Below, piece after piece: positions 46,752 to 59,953 of a stretch of 64,000 bases of DNA (position 1 is its first letter; each line of letters begins with the position of its first letter). The notes under the pieces are model-generated. The model worked only from the letters and a program-made list of their open reading frames with translations, was not told where the DNA came from and made no database searches. The stretch is taken from NCBI RefSeq assembly GCF_003219795.1, contig NZ_QJVC01000009.1, positions 46,519 through 110,518 on the forward strand, in the 5' to 3' direction. Position numbers and translations under genes: made by a program. Source of the DNA: Arthrobacter psychrolactophilus (GTDB lineage: Bacteria; Actinomycetota; Actinomycetes; Actinomycetales; Micrococcaceae).

Positions 46752-47102
46752 GCTGCCCAAAGTTAATCATCCAAAGTGCTCCTTGCGGCCACATTACGCG
46801 CGATCCCGCACGTTTCCGAAAATGCCCAGCAGCCAAATAGTACTGATCGTGCAGAAAGTGTCAGATACTAAGATCTGCATATTTCCTGCGTGCACACGGC
46901 TATATAGTAAAAACGCCGCACGGGAAGTTGTGACCCAAGGATCACCGTGCAATTGTGCAACTGCCCTACGCTTCACCAGCGGCCGGCAGGGCACCAAGTA
47001 ACAGCAAGACATCACTACCGTTGAGGAAGATCCGCTTTCCCAACGCATCGGGCCAGCGTCGTCCCCACGAATCGCTCTAACAAGGGGAAGGACTTACACG
47101 TC
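46752..47102. promoter_or_regulatory. Upstream region of gltB
   Basis: About 350 bp with no supported gene. TATATAGTAA at 46901-46910 is the only good -10-like box, without a convincing -35. A direct repeat GTGCAA-TT-GTGCAA lies 40 bp downstream of it. AAGGGGAAGGA at 47083-47093 is the gltB ribosome site. Nitrogen control is likely for this gene, but I cannot assign a GlnR or AmtR box with confidence. Confidence 0.4.
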
Positions 47103-51729
<4,627 letters not shown>

Positions 51730-51737
<8 letters not shown>

Positions 51738-53184
51738 TCCGCACGGTTTCTTGAACAATCGGGAACGCATCACTCAGACCCGTCGCCCCGTCCCGGTCCG
51801 CATCATGGACTGGAAGGAAGTGTATGAGGCGCAGGAAAAAGGCGTCCTGAAGTCACAGGCTGGACGCTGCATGGACTGCGGTGTGCCGTTCTGCCACCAG
51901 GGTTGCCCGCTCGGTAACCTCATTCCGGAATGGAACGATCTGACCTGGCGCGGTAAGGGCCAGGAAGCCATCGAGCGCCTCCACTCCACGAACAACTTCC
52001 CCGAATGGACCGGACGGCTCTGCCCGGCTCCCTGCGAGTCCGCCTGTGTTTTGGGCATCAACCAGCCGGCCGTGACCATCAAGCAGGTGGAGGTCTCGAT
52101 CATCGATGAGGCCTTCGACCAGGACTGGGTACACCCGCTGCCCCCGGCCCGGCTCACAGGTAAGACGGTCGCCGTCGTGGGTTCTGGTCCGGCAGGGCTG
52201 GCAGCTGCCCAGCAGCTGACGCGAACCGGCCACACGGTTGCTGTGTACGAGCGTGATGATCGGATCGGTGGCCTCTTGCGCTATGGCATCCCGGACTTCA
52301 AGCTCGAAAAGGAAAGTGTTGACCGCCGCGTCGAGCAGATGACCGCCGAGGGCACCCGATTCCGTACCGGCATCGAGGTTGGCAAGGACATCGGATGGGA
52401 TGAGCTGCGCCGTCGCTACGATGCTGTTGTGGTCTGCACGGGAGCAACTGTTCCGCGCGATCTGCCGATCCCGGGCCGTGCCCTCACTGGCGTGCATTTC
52501 GCCATGGACTACCTGGTGCAGGGCAACAAGGCAGTGGCCGGCGATGTGCTCGAGGGCCAGATCGATGCCCGCGGCAAGCACGTGGTGATCCTCGGTGGTG
52601 GTGACACGGGTGCTGACTGCCTCGGCACGGCACACCGTCAGCAGGCTGCTTCGGTGACGACTCTGGCGATTGGTAACCAGCCGCCGGCAGAGCGTTCCGC
52701 TGAGCAGCCGTGGCCGACCTTCCCGAACTTGTTCGAGGTTGCCAGCGCCCATGAGGAAGGCGGGGAGCGCAGTTACCTGGCGTCCACCGTTGAATTCTTG
52801 GGTGAAAATGGTGTCCTGACCGGGCTCAAGATTGCCGAAACCGATTTTGTGGGTGGCCGTCGTGTGCCGAAGGAAGGCACCGAACGCATCATCGCCGCCG
52901 ACCTCGTGTTCCTAGCGTTGGGCTTCACCGGTCCCGAAACGGCCGAATTGACACACCAGCTGCCTGTGAACCTCGACTCGCGTTCGAACGTCAAGCGCGA
53001 TGGCTACTACATGTCCAGCCGCGAAGGCGTCTTCGTTGCCGGTGATGCCGGACGCGGACAGTCCTTGATTGTTTGGGCAATTGCAGAGGGTCGCGCCGCC
53101 GCCGCAGCCGTCGATAAGCACCTGATGGGGGAGACCTTCCTGCCCGCTCCCGTCTCACCCAGTGATTCGGCTATCCGCGTCTAG
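51730..53184 (+). CDS. gltD: Glutamate synthase, small (beta) subunit
   Basis: Takes electrons from NADPH through FAD and two 4Fe-4S clusters to GltB. The 484-residue protein has the cluster cysteines in [19 protein letters not shown] and [13 protein letters not shown]. The FAD motif [17 protein letters not shown] and NADPH motif [17 protein letters not shown] follow, and the FAD-closing [26 protein letters not shown] 51730 with GGAGGT 6 nt upstream, overlapping the gltB stop by 8 bases; the longer frame lies inside gltB. Confidence 0.96.
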
Positions 53185-53252
53185 GTACAAAAGCGATAGG
53201 CTGTCATTAGGCACCATAGATTTCTGCTGAAACCACACACAAGGTAGGTACA

Positions 53253-54740
53253 TTGAGACGCGCAAAAATTGTTGCGACTTTCGGGCCGGCAATCGCCAGC
53301 TATGAAAACACACTTGCGGTACTGGAGGCGGGCGTAAACGTAGCCCGCATGAACATGAGCCACGGCGATTACTCCGTGCACCAGAACACGTACGACAACG
53401 TACGTAAGGCAGCCGAGGCACTCGGCAAGCCTGTTGCCATCATGGCTGACCTGCAGGGCCCCAAGATCCGTTTGGGTCGCTTTGCTAACGGTGAGGGCTA
53501 CGCCCTGGCCGTTGGTGATGTCTTCACGATCACCACCGAAGATGTCCCCGGCACCAAGGATATTTGCTCCACCACGTTGAAGTCCCTCACCGAGGACGTC
53601 AGTGTTGGCGACATCATGCTCATCGACGATGGCAAGGTGTCCGTTCGGGCTACTGCCGTCGACGAGGTCAAGGTTGTCACCGAAGTTATCGTTCCGGGCA
53701 AGGTTTCCAACAACAAGGGCATCAACCTGCCTGGCGTTGCTGTGAATGTTCCTGCCTTGAGCGAAAAGGATGAGGACGATCTGCGCTGGGCCCTGGCCTG
53801 CGGCGTAGACCTCGTGGCCCTCTCGTTCGTGCGTGACGCCGCTGACATCAGCCGCGTTCACGAGATCATGGACGAAGAAGGCCGACGCGTTCCCGTCATC
53901 GCCAAGATCGAGAAGCCCCAGGCAGTTGCCAACCTCGAAGCCATCGTTGACGCCTTTGACGCCATCATGGTTGCCCGTGGCGACTTGGGTGTTGAGCTTC
54001 CGCTGGAAGACGTCCCGTTGGTTCAGAAGCAGTGTGTTGAAATGGCACGCCGCTGGGCCAAGCCCGTCATCGTGGCCACTCAGGTTCTGGAATCCATGAT
54101 TGAGAACCCGCGCCCCACCCGCGCAGAGGCTTCTGACTGTGCAAACGCAGTGCTCGACGGCGCGGATGCAGTCATGCTCTCCGGCGAGACCAGCGTTGGT
54201 GCGTTCCCGATCGAGACCGTCAAGGTCATGGCCCGCATCATCGAGGCTGCTGAAGCAGAAGCCGGCATGAAGCTGATCCCGAAGCTCGGTTCCGAGCCGA
54301 AGACCCGTGGCGGCGTCATCACGGCAGCTGCTGTGCAGATCGCTAAGCAGCTCGATGCTAAGTACATCGCGACGTTCACGCAGTCCGGTGACTCGGCCTA
54401 CCGCCTGTCCCGCCTGCGCCCGTCCAAGCCGGTTCTGGCGTTCACGCCCGTTGAGAGCGTTCGTAACCAGCTGGCTCTGGCCTGGGGCATCGAGCCCGTT
54501 TTGGTTCCCATGGTTTCCCACACGGACGCCATGACCGAACAGGTCGACACCACGCTGTTGGAGAAGGGCCTTGTCAACGAAGGGGACCTGGTTGTTATCG
54601 CAGCCGGTTCCCCTCCCGGACAGGCTGGTTCCACGAACTTGGTCAAGGTCCACAAGGTCGGCGACCTCGCCGACCTGGGCAAGGCCGCCAATGGCGACCG
54701 CACCACGCGTGAAAAGATCGGCCCCTGGCCGGTTGGCTAG
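53253..54740 (+). CDS. pyk: Pyruvate kinase
   Basis: Makes pyruvate and ATP from phosphoenolpyruvate. The 495 residues show AKIVATFGPAI, VARMNMSHGDY, MADLQGPKIRLG, the active site IIAKIEKPQA-like VIAKIEKPQAVANL, MVARGDLGVELPLEDVP, TQVLESMIENPRPTRAEASDCANAVLDGADAVMLSGETSVG in sections, and a C-terminal allosteric domain. TTG 53253 preceded by AAGGTAGG at correct spacing. It is a single gene, closed by a strong terminator. Confidence 0.96.
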   Translation: MRRAKIVATFGPAIASYENTLAVLEAGVNVARMNMSHGDYSVHQNTYDNVRKAAEALGKPVAIMADLQGPKIRLGRFANGEGYALAVGDVFTITTEDVPGTKDICSTTLKSLTEDVSVGDIMLIDDGKVSVRATAVDEVKVVTEVIVPGKVSNNKGINLPGVAVNVPALSEKDEDDLRWALACGVDLVALSFVRDAADISRVHEIMDEEGRRVPVIAKIEKPQAVANLEAIVDAFDAIMVARGDLGVELPLEDVPLVQKQCVEMARRWAKPVIVATQVLESMIENPRPTRAEASDCANAVLDGADAVMLSGETSVGAFPIETVKVMARIIEAAEAEAGMKLIPKLGSEPKTRGGVITAAAVQIAKQLDAKYIATFTQSGDSAYRLSRLRPSKPVLAFTPVESVRNQLALAWGIEPVLVPMVSHTDAMTEQVDTTLLEKGLVNEGDLVVIAAGSPPGQAGSTNLVKVHKVGDLADLGKAANGDRTTREKIGPWPVG

Positions 54741-54760
54741 CCTTGGCTAGTTGAGCTTTA

Positions 54761-54803
54761 CTGGCCCGTAGGAGTGGACATCCACTCCTACGGGTCAGTT
54801 GTT
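54761..54803 (+). terminator. Terminator after pyk
   Basis: An 18-bp stem CTGGCCCGTAGGAGTGGA with complement (one G:T) and a 2-4 nt loop, followed by TTGTTT. Confidence 0.88.
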
Positions 54804-54836
54804 TAACCACAGGTTTCCTTGGCGCAAGATGATAAA

Positions 54837-54883
54837 AGCCCGACGGCGGCACCCACCTAAGGTGAGTGCCGCCGTCGAGCTTT
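54837..54883 (-). terminator. Terminator after pdtaR
   Basis: CGACGGCGGCAC pairs perfectly with GTGCCGCCGTCG, with an inner CACC/GGTG pair. On the minus strand it reads into GGGCTTTTATC. Confidence 0.85.
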
Positions 54884-54918
54884 AACTGGCTCGAGGTGAG
54901 CCAAGGTCTGATGGAGAG

Positions 54919-55515
54919 TTAGTTGACCTGGTTGATGATGGTCTCGGCGACCTCGCGCATGCTCAGTCGACGGTCCATAGAGGTCTTCTGGATCCATCGG
55001 AAGGCCTCGGGCTCGGTGAGGCCCATCTTGGTGGTCAGGAGGCTCTTAGCGCGCTCTACAAGCTTGCGCGTGGCGAACTGCTCCTGGAGGTCGGACACCT
55101 CGTTCTCGAGCGCCTTGATTTCCTCGTGGCGGGAGAGGGCGATCTCCAGAGCCGGGATGAGGTCGGCGGGGGTGAAGGGCTTGACGACGTAAGCCATGGC
55201 GCCGGCGTCACGTGCGCGCTCGACGAGTTCCTTCTGGCTGAAGGCGGTCAAGAGCACCACGGGGGCGATGCGGGCCTTGACGATGATCTCAGCGGCCGTG
55301 ATGCCGTCCATGACGGGCATCTTGACGTCCATGAGGACCAGATCAGGCTTGAGCTCCTTGGCGAGCTCCACGGCCTTCTCACCGTTGTCGGCTTCGCCCA
55401 CGACGTCATAGCCTTCGCCGCGCAGGATTTCCATGATGTCCAAGCGGATCAGGGTCTCATCCTCGGCAACGATGACACGGCGTGCGGGGGTAGTTGACTC
55501 CGTTTGTTCTGACAC
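54919..55515 (-). CDS. pdtaR: ANTAR-domain response regulator, PdtaR type
   Basis: A two-component regulator that acts on RNA rather than DNA. The 198 residues have a receiver domain with acidic pocket AEDE (18-20), phospho-acceptor Asp63 in LVLMDVKMP, the Thr/Ser switch in LLTAFS and Lys113 in YVVKPF. A coiled linker follows, then an ANTAR domain (about 135-195: ATRKLVERAKSLLTTKMGLTEPEAFRWIQKTSMDRRLSMREVAE in sections) that binds paired hexaloop hairpins in target mRNAs. The cognate kinase (PdtaS) is not in the window. The pyk-pdtaR neighbourhood is common in actinobacteria. Confidence 0.95.
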   Translation of the reverse strand: MSEQTESTTPARRVIVAEDETLIRLDIMEILRGEGYDVVGEADNGEKAVELAKELKPDLVLMDVKMPVMDGITAAEIIVKARIAPVVLLTAFSQKELVERARDAGAMAYVVKPFTPADLIPALEIALSRHEEIKALENEVSDLQEQFATRKLVERAKSLLTTKMGLTEPEAFRWIQKTSMDRRLSMREVAETIINQVN

Positions 55516-55695
55516 AAGAAACTCCTAAGTAGAGGTGATTTACACCACAATTTGCCAATATTTGCCCCTAAGAGGGCTTTTGTTTCACAAAACAGCCTAT
55601 CTCCATGTAGAGTAGTTGCGCGCACTGGTTCGGAAGTGATTCTGAAACAGAGACGTGATCTTCGTGACAGTGATCATTTGAACACTTTCATAAAG

Positions 55696-55776
55696 GCCCA
55701 AGTGGCGGAACGGCAGACGCGCTGCACTCAAAATGCAGTATCGAAAGGTGTGTGGGTTCGAATCCCACCTTGGGCA
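55696..55776 (+). tRNA. tRNA-Leu(CAA)
   Basis: 81 nt, class II with a long variable arm (TATCGAAAGGTGT). Acceptor GCCCAAG/CTTGGGC, anticodon loop CTCAAAA (CAA) on stem CTGCA/TGCAG, T arm GTGGGTTCGAATCCCAC, discriminator A. Its 3' part is repeated at 63807-63828, marking it as the attachment site of a genomic island. Confidence 0.96.
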
Positions 55777-55778
55777 CG
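55757..55778 (+). repeat. Attachment-site repeat attL, in the tRNA-Leu 3' end
   Basis: 22 bp starting TTCGAATCCC and ending GGGCACG, exactly repeated in the same direction at 63807-63828. It covers the T loop to the discriminator plus two bases. Confidence 0.85.
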
Positions 55779-55780
55779 CT

Positions 55781-55806
55781 AAACCCCCTGTTTACAGGGG
55801 GTTTTC
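55781..55806 (+). terminator. Terminator after tRNA-Leu
   Basis: AAACCCCCTG pairs with CAGGGGGTTT around TTTA, followed by a T. Confidence 0.85.
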
Positions 55807-56471
55807 GTGTTTAAGTGTTGACACGATGTTGACAAAAGGTCTTCCTCGGTTACAAACGCCCCGAAATTATTTAACAAACAATTAACATTCAATTTGGCCG
55901 ATTGTTGCCCTGAGGGTCCCGTTATGCGGCGACATGATACTTCGACGCCGATTCAGCTGTTTGTTATTGGCAGCTTCCTTCTAGATATTCGAGGATTTTC
56001 CCTTACACCTAGTTCATGGTGCGCCGAAGAGTCAGCGACGTGAGTTGGGGCGGCAAACCAGTCCAGAACGCGAAGATTTCTTCCGCGTGCAGCTGTGCCG
56101 GTAATCAATGCTGGCGCCTGCGATTCCACCCTGCGCCACCAGGCCCAGAAAGAGCATGAGTGTCGTATTCAGCTCATGAACCAGGCTGCTGATCAGGCCA
56201 CGCGAATGATACGTCCCTTGATTCCCAGGGCCTTGGTGGGAAGGCATGCATGGTTCTCGCCAGGTGAGAGGTGCGTCAAGGATCTGACGAATTGATCTTG
56301 GAGGGCCCGCTCAAACAGTCAGCTAGACGTTGGGTGGACTCATGTGCATGCGATGGCGACTACCTACGGCCGTCCAGTCTGAAGTGTTGGGACATTGAAC
56401 AATGGCGTCTGGCGATCCCTCATCGGACTGGGCACGGCGGTTGGGGGAGGGCAAGTTTTTTCTTGGAAGGA
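55807..56471. other. Non-coding start of the island
   Basis: About 660 bp without a supported gene; short open frames on both strands do not resemble proteins. GTTGACA occurs twice, at 55817-55823 and 55828-55834, close to the attachment site. The rest is AT-richer than the flanking chromosome. It is where an integrase gene would be expected, and none is there. Confidence 0.45.
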
Positions 56472-56506
56472 CAGAGTGTTAGGGAAACTCATCCCCTAAC
56501 ACTCTG
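56472..56506 (-). terminator. Hairpin after the SnoaL-like gene
   Basis: A 13-bp perfect stem CAGAGTGTTAGGG / CCCTAACACTCTG with a 9-nt loop, 12 bp beyond the stop of the minus-strand gene. No T tract. Confidence 0.65.
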
Positions 56507-56517
56507 CAGAGGCCTTC

Positions 56518-56913
56518 TTAGTCCCAGAAGATGTCTTCGGCTTGGCCGTCTTCGGAGAAGAGGTGCACTTCGATGATTTTGCCATCGCGGATAGTGAGTA
56601 GATCGATGCCACTCATGTCCATTGAGCCTCGAGTGTGCGTGCCGGTAAATTGAACCGGCACGGCAACAAGTTCGCCGTTGACCATCGGCGCTCCGGTGAC
56701 GGTGAGCTGGAAACTACCTTCGCTGACTTCCATCATTCCGCCCAGCAACGCGCCAACACCTTCGATGCCCGTGTGCTCACCGGAAAACCTGTTGGCGCCG
56801 GGTTGGTGCCAAACCACCTTAGAATCCAGTAGGCCCATGGCAGCGGCTACATCACCGCGTCCAAGGGCGTCAAAGTACGTGGTGGCTATGGCCGCCGGGG
56901 TTAGTTCCATCAT
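56518..56913 (-). CDS. SnoaL-like (NTF2 fold) protein
   Basis: A 131-residue single-domain NTF2-like protein: AAIATTYFDALGRGDVAAAMGLLDSKVVWHQPG, then a beta sheet with VNGELVAVPVQFTGTH and IDLLTIRDGKIIEVHLFSED. Relatives are small hydrolases, isomerases or ligand carriers. GAGGGAG precedes ATG 56913 (56910 is an alternative). It lies divergent from an HxlR regulator with a palindrome between them, so it is the probable target of that regulator. The natural ligand is unknown. Confidence 0.88.
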   Translation of the reverse strand: MMELTPAAIATTYFDALGRGDVAAAMGLLDSKVVWHQPGANRFSGEHTGIEGVGALLGGMMEVSEGSFQLTVTGAPMVNGELVAVPVQFTGTHTRGSMDMSGIDLLTIRDGKIIEVHLFSEDGQAEDIFWD

Positions 56914-56958
56914 TGTTTTCTCCCTCGTTTATTTGCGAACATTCTCATGATTACATTT

Positions 56959-56972
56959 GGTAACCTGTTACC
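56959..56972. promoter_or_regulatory. Palindromic operator between the SnoaL-like and hxlR genes
   Basis: GGTAAC-CT-GTTACC, a perfect 6-bp dyad, centred in the 84-bp divergent spacer. It is a likely HxlR-family dimer site that would control both promoters; no binding evidence is available. Confidence 0.65.
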
Positions 56973-56997
56973 TCAACGTAACTAAAGGAGATTGTCA

Positions 56998-57384
56998 ATG
57001 ACACGTCCAGAATGGAACGTTATGGTTGCGACTTGTCCGTCAAGGACGTCGTTGGCGCGGATCGCGAATAAGTGGACAGCGATGATTGTCATCGCTCTGA
57101 GCGGTGGCCCGCTTCGTTTTGGATATATTCGACAAGCAGCTCAGGGGATTAGCGGCAAGGTCTTGACAGACACTTTGCGTGACCTTGAACGTGATGGCAT
57201 TGTGTCGCGAACGGCCTTTGATGAAATGCCCCCGAGGGTGGAATATGCGCTGACTGAACTTGGGCAGACTCTGCAGGAGCCACTGACCGCGCTGGGGAGA
57301 TGGGCCGAGGCTCATATTGAGGAGGTTGAGTGTTCTCGCGACTCCTATGATGCCAGCCGACAACTGCCGAATTCGCCTCTTTGA
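56998..57384 (+). CDS. HxlR-family winged-helix regulator
   Basis: A 128-residue MarR/HxlR-type DNA-binding protein: CPSRTSLARIANKWTAMIVIALSGGPLRFGYIRQAAQGISGKVLTDTLRDLERDGIVSR in order, with the wing PPRVEYALTELGQTL. Cys13, just before the first helix, occupies the place of the redox- or electrophile-sensing cysteine of YodB/QorR-type members. ATG 56998 sits 7 nt after AAAGGAG; TTG 56992 is too close to it. It probably represses the divergent SnoaL-like gene and itself. Confidence 0.9.
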   Translation: MTRPEWNVMVATCPSRTSLARIANKWTAMIVIALSGGPLRFGYIRQAAQGISGKVLTDTLRDLERDGIVSRTAFDEMPPRVEYALTELGQTLQEPLTALGRWAEAHIEEVECSRDSYDASRQLPNSPL

Positions 57385-57421
57385 GATGAATAGCTAGGAG
57401 CTACTAGAAAGGTGGGCAGGG

Positions 57422-57473
57422 GATTCCCGCTCACCAGCGATTGCTGTCAGCGCCGTGACCTGTGAGCGGGATC
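57422..57473. repeat. Inverted repeat downstream of hxlR
   Basis: GATTCCCGCTCAC and GTGAGCGGGATC pair (one unpaired T) over a 27-nt interval; a third GAGCGGGAT lies at 57518-57526. It may terminate the hxlR transcript, though it lacks a T tract. Confidence 0.45.
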
Positions 57474-57617
57474 ATCCATTTGGGGCAATCACCATTCGCT
57501 CACCATAGACCAACCTTGAGCGGGATAGTGAGTCACCTCAAACCCAGGCAGTCTGCAATCAGGCGTGTGCCATGAGGGCGGACTGCGTTGAAAGCTCCGC
57601 TCGCGTAGTGTTGACGG

Positions 57618-57848
57618 ATGCGATCTAAACACGGAATGTTCAGCTGGAAAATGACGCGCTTCCTCTTCTCCATCGGTAGTTTTGTTGCCATGGCTGGAAT
57701 TGTCCGAATCGCGACAGCGGTCTCGTGGGGGTACATCTGGGTTGTACTGCTCGGGCTTGCTCTCGTGGCACTGTCCACCCGTGGTCCATGGGATAGCGAA
57801 GGAAGCGGCCGTAATCGGTCAGTTTTGGGTTTTCGGGTTCGCCCGTAG
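57618..57848 (+). CDS. Small predicted membrane protein
   Basis: A 76-residue basic protein with two hydrophobic segments (FLFSIGSFVAMAGIVRIATAV and YIWVVLLGLALVALS) and a charged tail. No family recognised. The ribosome site is weak (GACGG close to ATG 57618). It lies alone inside the island. Confidence 0.5.
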   Translation: MRSKHGMFSWKMTRFLFSIGSFVAMAGIVRIATAVSWGYIWVVLLGLALVALSTRGPWDSEGSGRNRSVLGFRVRP

Positions 57849-58018
57849 CAAGTCCGTAGCGACGCACTGACTTCCAATCAAGGGGTTAGCATCGATAGCC
57901 CGCGGGGGAACCTGCCACGGGCGGGGCAGTGGATGGCAACAAAAGCATGTTGAGGCCGGATCCTCATAACGTAATATCAGCACCGGCGGGGGCGGGCGCC
58001 AGCTGGTAGGTTCGATCA

Positions 58019-58252
58019 ATGAAGTTGTTCCGGTACGTATATGTGGCCACTTTCCTTTTTGCTGTGGCGATCGTGTTCATCGTGGACCTGCCTATGTGGG
58101 TGAAGCTTGCTGTTCTTACCTGGACTGCGGTCCCAGCTCTAGTTCACGAGTACCAGTTAAGGAAGCGATCCGCTGCTGCTGCGGAGCGGGCTAATCACTC
58201 CTCGAATGCCCTGCCGGATCAGATGCTGCACGCTTACAAAGAAAGTTCCTAG
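58019..58252 (+). CDS. Small predicted membrane protein
   Basis: A 77-residue protein with two hydrophobic segments (YVYVATFLFAVAIVFIV and VKLAVLTWTAVPALV) followed by a basic then polar tail (QLRKRSAAAAERANHSS). No family recognised and only a weak ribosome site. Orientation and composition are reasonable for a real gene; no partner is evident. Confidence 0.5.
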   Translation: MKLFRYVYVATFLFAVAIVFIVDLPMWVKLAVLTWTAVPALVHEYQLRKRSAAAAERANHSSNALPDQMLHAYKESS

Positions 58253-58543
58253 GCAGCGGCCACCAGTCAGAAAAGGAACGGCTACCGGGACAACACCGGA
58301 CGGATGATGGCGTAGATTGGGCTGGCTACTATTTTGTGACAGCAACAGCAGCATCTCCGCTGAGTATTCTCTAATTCGTTATGTGGGATGAAGGCCGGAC
58401 GCCATTAGCCCAACATCGCTTCACCCGTAAGCCGAACGGTATGTGGGACGCTGTTCTCTGTTCCAGGGCTAGAGTGAGATCGCCTGCGTCCAGCGTTCGG
58501 CAGCCGGACAAACTTAAGGCCTTGAAGAATAAGGGTGTTGTAC

Positions 58544-59029
58544 ATGTTGGTAGTGATTCGTGGAAATTCAGGCTCAGGAAAAAGCACGATCGCGCGCCTG
58601 TTGCAGTCCAAGCTCGGCAAGCTTACAGCGGTGCTTCAACAAGACCACTTCCGCAAAGTCATTTACCATGAGCGAGAGCAGGAAAGCCTGGCTCACGCAG
58701 ACCTCCTCGAAATTGCGGCAACACATTGTCTAAACCGTGGTCACAACGTAATTCTGGAGGGGATCTTTAACGCCTCCAGATACGGTGGGATGTTAGAGCG
58801 CGTGGCAGCGCATTCTGATGACGCCCGATTTTATTCTTTCGCTCTCTCTTTTGAAGAGACTGTGAATCGACATTCAACGAGGCCTCAAGCCACTGAATTC
58901 AGTGCCAAAGATATGCGCGGTTGGTACCATGGCTGGCAACCTCTACCGTTCGTATCAGAGATGCGAATTGTTGCTGATGAGACCCCTGAGCAAATAGTCG
59001 AACGCATATTTCAGCATTCCACCCGCTAA
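58544..59029 (+). CDS. P-loop kinase of the AAA/zeta-toxin-like superfamily
   Basis: A 161-residue nucleotide-binding protein. Walker A is GNSGSGKST near residue 7, followed by QQDHFRKVIYHERE with an acidic Walker-B-like or substrate site and VILEGIFNASRYGGMLERV. It resembles small-molecule kinases such as gluconate, chloramphenicol or zeta-toxin kinases; substrate unknown. ATG 58544 has AAGGG 8 nt upstream; GTG 58535 is too close. The gene is alone within the island and could act on an antibiotic or metabolite. Confidence 0.8.
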   Translation: MLVVIRGNSGSGKSTIARLLQSKLGKLTAVLQQDHFRKVIYHEREQESLAHADLLEIAATHCLNRGHNVILEGIFNASRYGGMLERVAAHSDDARFYSFALSFEETVNRHSTRPQATEFSAKDMRGWYHGWQPLPFVSEMRIVADETPEQIVERIFQHSTR

Positions 59030-59128
59030 AAGAGGTCTTAATCTACAGGCGCCCGTAGGCGCAACCTCCTGCGGGACAGTCGGCTCCACTGTGTGGCTAG
59101 GTGAACGAGCCGTTTCAAGATGCGGAAT

Positions 59129-59373
59129 TCATTCCACGTTGTTGGCTCGGGCGTATGCTTCCACTTCGGCGAAAACTCGTTCGTCCTGGATACCGATCGT
59201 AAGAGCGCTGCGGCTGTCATTCCAGATGACATCAATGTCGATACCGTTGACGTTCCACATCTTCCGCAAGCCTTTCTGGCCGTGCCAGGGAATGGTGGGC
59301 TCGCCGTGGAGGTCTGTCAGTTGACTGAGAATGGCGTCGAAGCACGGGGTTGCTTGGGGGTCTGGCGGTGCTG
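59129..59373 (-). pseudogene. C-terminal fragment of an unrecognised protein
   Basis: A frame without a start, ending at TGA 59129-59131, translates as CFDAILSQLTDLHGE, then PWHGQKGLRKMWNVNGIDI, then DERVFAEVEAYARANNVE. It reads like the end of a real cytosolic protein, but I do not recognise the family. Its upstream end runs, in another frame, straight into the GH51 fragment, marking a deletion junction near 59371. Confidence 0.5.
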
Positions 59374-59547
59374 AATCAGCGCGACAACGTCGAGACGAAA
59401 CCCGTCCTCGTTCGCGGTGGCGTGCCCCGGCTCGTAGATGCCGTCGTAGACGCAGCGCCCGAGGTGCTCGACGAACGAACCGAAGATCCGACGGTCAAGC
59501 GGAGCAACCACAGCGGAGCGGTCAATGGCGATTCTGGCGGTGTTCAT
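59371..59547 (-). pseudogene. Truncated GH51 alpha-L-arabinofuranosidase (N-terminal end)
   Basis: The first 59 residues match the start of GH51 arabinofuranosidases: NTARIAIDRSAVVAPLDRRI then FGSFVEHLGRCVYDGIYEPGH and GFRLDVVALIQ. After that the frame departs from the family and stops within 17 codons, so the ~440-residue catalytic remainder is missing. AGGAAA precedes the ATG. This is the remnant of a gene that once worked with the GH127 enzyme nearby on arabinose-containing glycans. Confidence 0.8.
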
Positions 59548-59700
59548 ACGGTTGTGTTTCCTATCCTGTGCAACGTTTTTGATGTGATTTGGAGTGCGGG
59601 TGAATATGCTGCCCGTCTAGTAGCGCGTTGAGCGGCTCAGTAGATCGCCAAACACACGGTTTGCCCGGTCGACACAATCTCGTTGCCTCACAACTCATAC

Positions 59701-59751
59701 TTGACGAATAGTACATCGATGTACATACTAATTTTGTACATCGATGAACAA
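59701..59751 (+). promoter_or_regulatory. Promoter with two LacI-type operators
   Basis: TTGACG (59701-59706), 17-nt spacer, CATACT (59724-59729). GTACATCGATGTAC, a perfect palindrome (59711-59724), fills the spacer. A near-palindrome TTGTACATCGATGAACAA (59734-59751) covers the predicted transcription start. The two centres are 25 bp apart. This is a classical repressor layout for the lacI-GH127 pair. The lacI start lies about 215 nt downstream. Confidence 0.75.
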
Positions 59752-59953
59752 AATTTACTCGTTGCTCGAAAATTGCTGATCGAAGACAGCCCCAACCTAC
59801 GGATTCACCGAAGAGCCGCATGGAACGATGCCACGAAAATGACGGGGATGCAGTGGCAGTGGCGGAACGGATTCGCAATCAGGAATGTGGTTGTCCCTGC
59901 GGCTCTGTCATCGGGGCTTTCTTTAGGGAACGTCAGGCAAGAAAGGAAAACGA

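Noticed and set aside
53181-54653. 490-residue minus-strand open frame
   Set aside because: Antisense to pyk, whose motifs cover the same stretch.
56032-56247. 71-residue minus-strand frame near attL, considered as an integrase remnant
   Set aside because: No catalytic Arg/His/Tyr pattern of tyrosine recombinases and no ribosome site.
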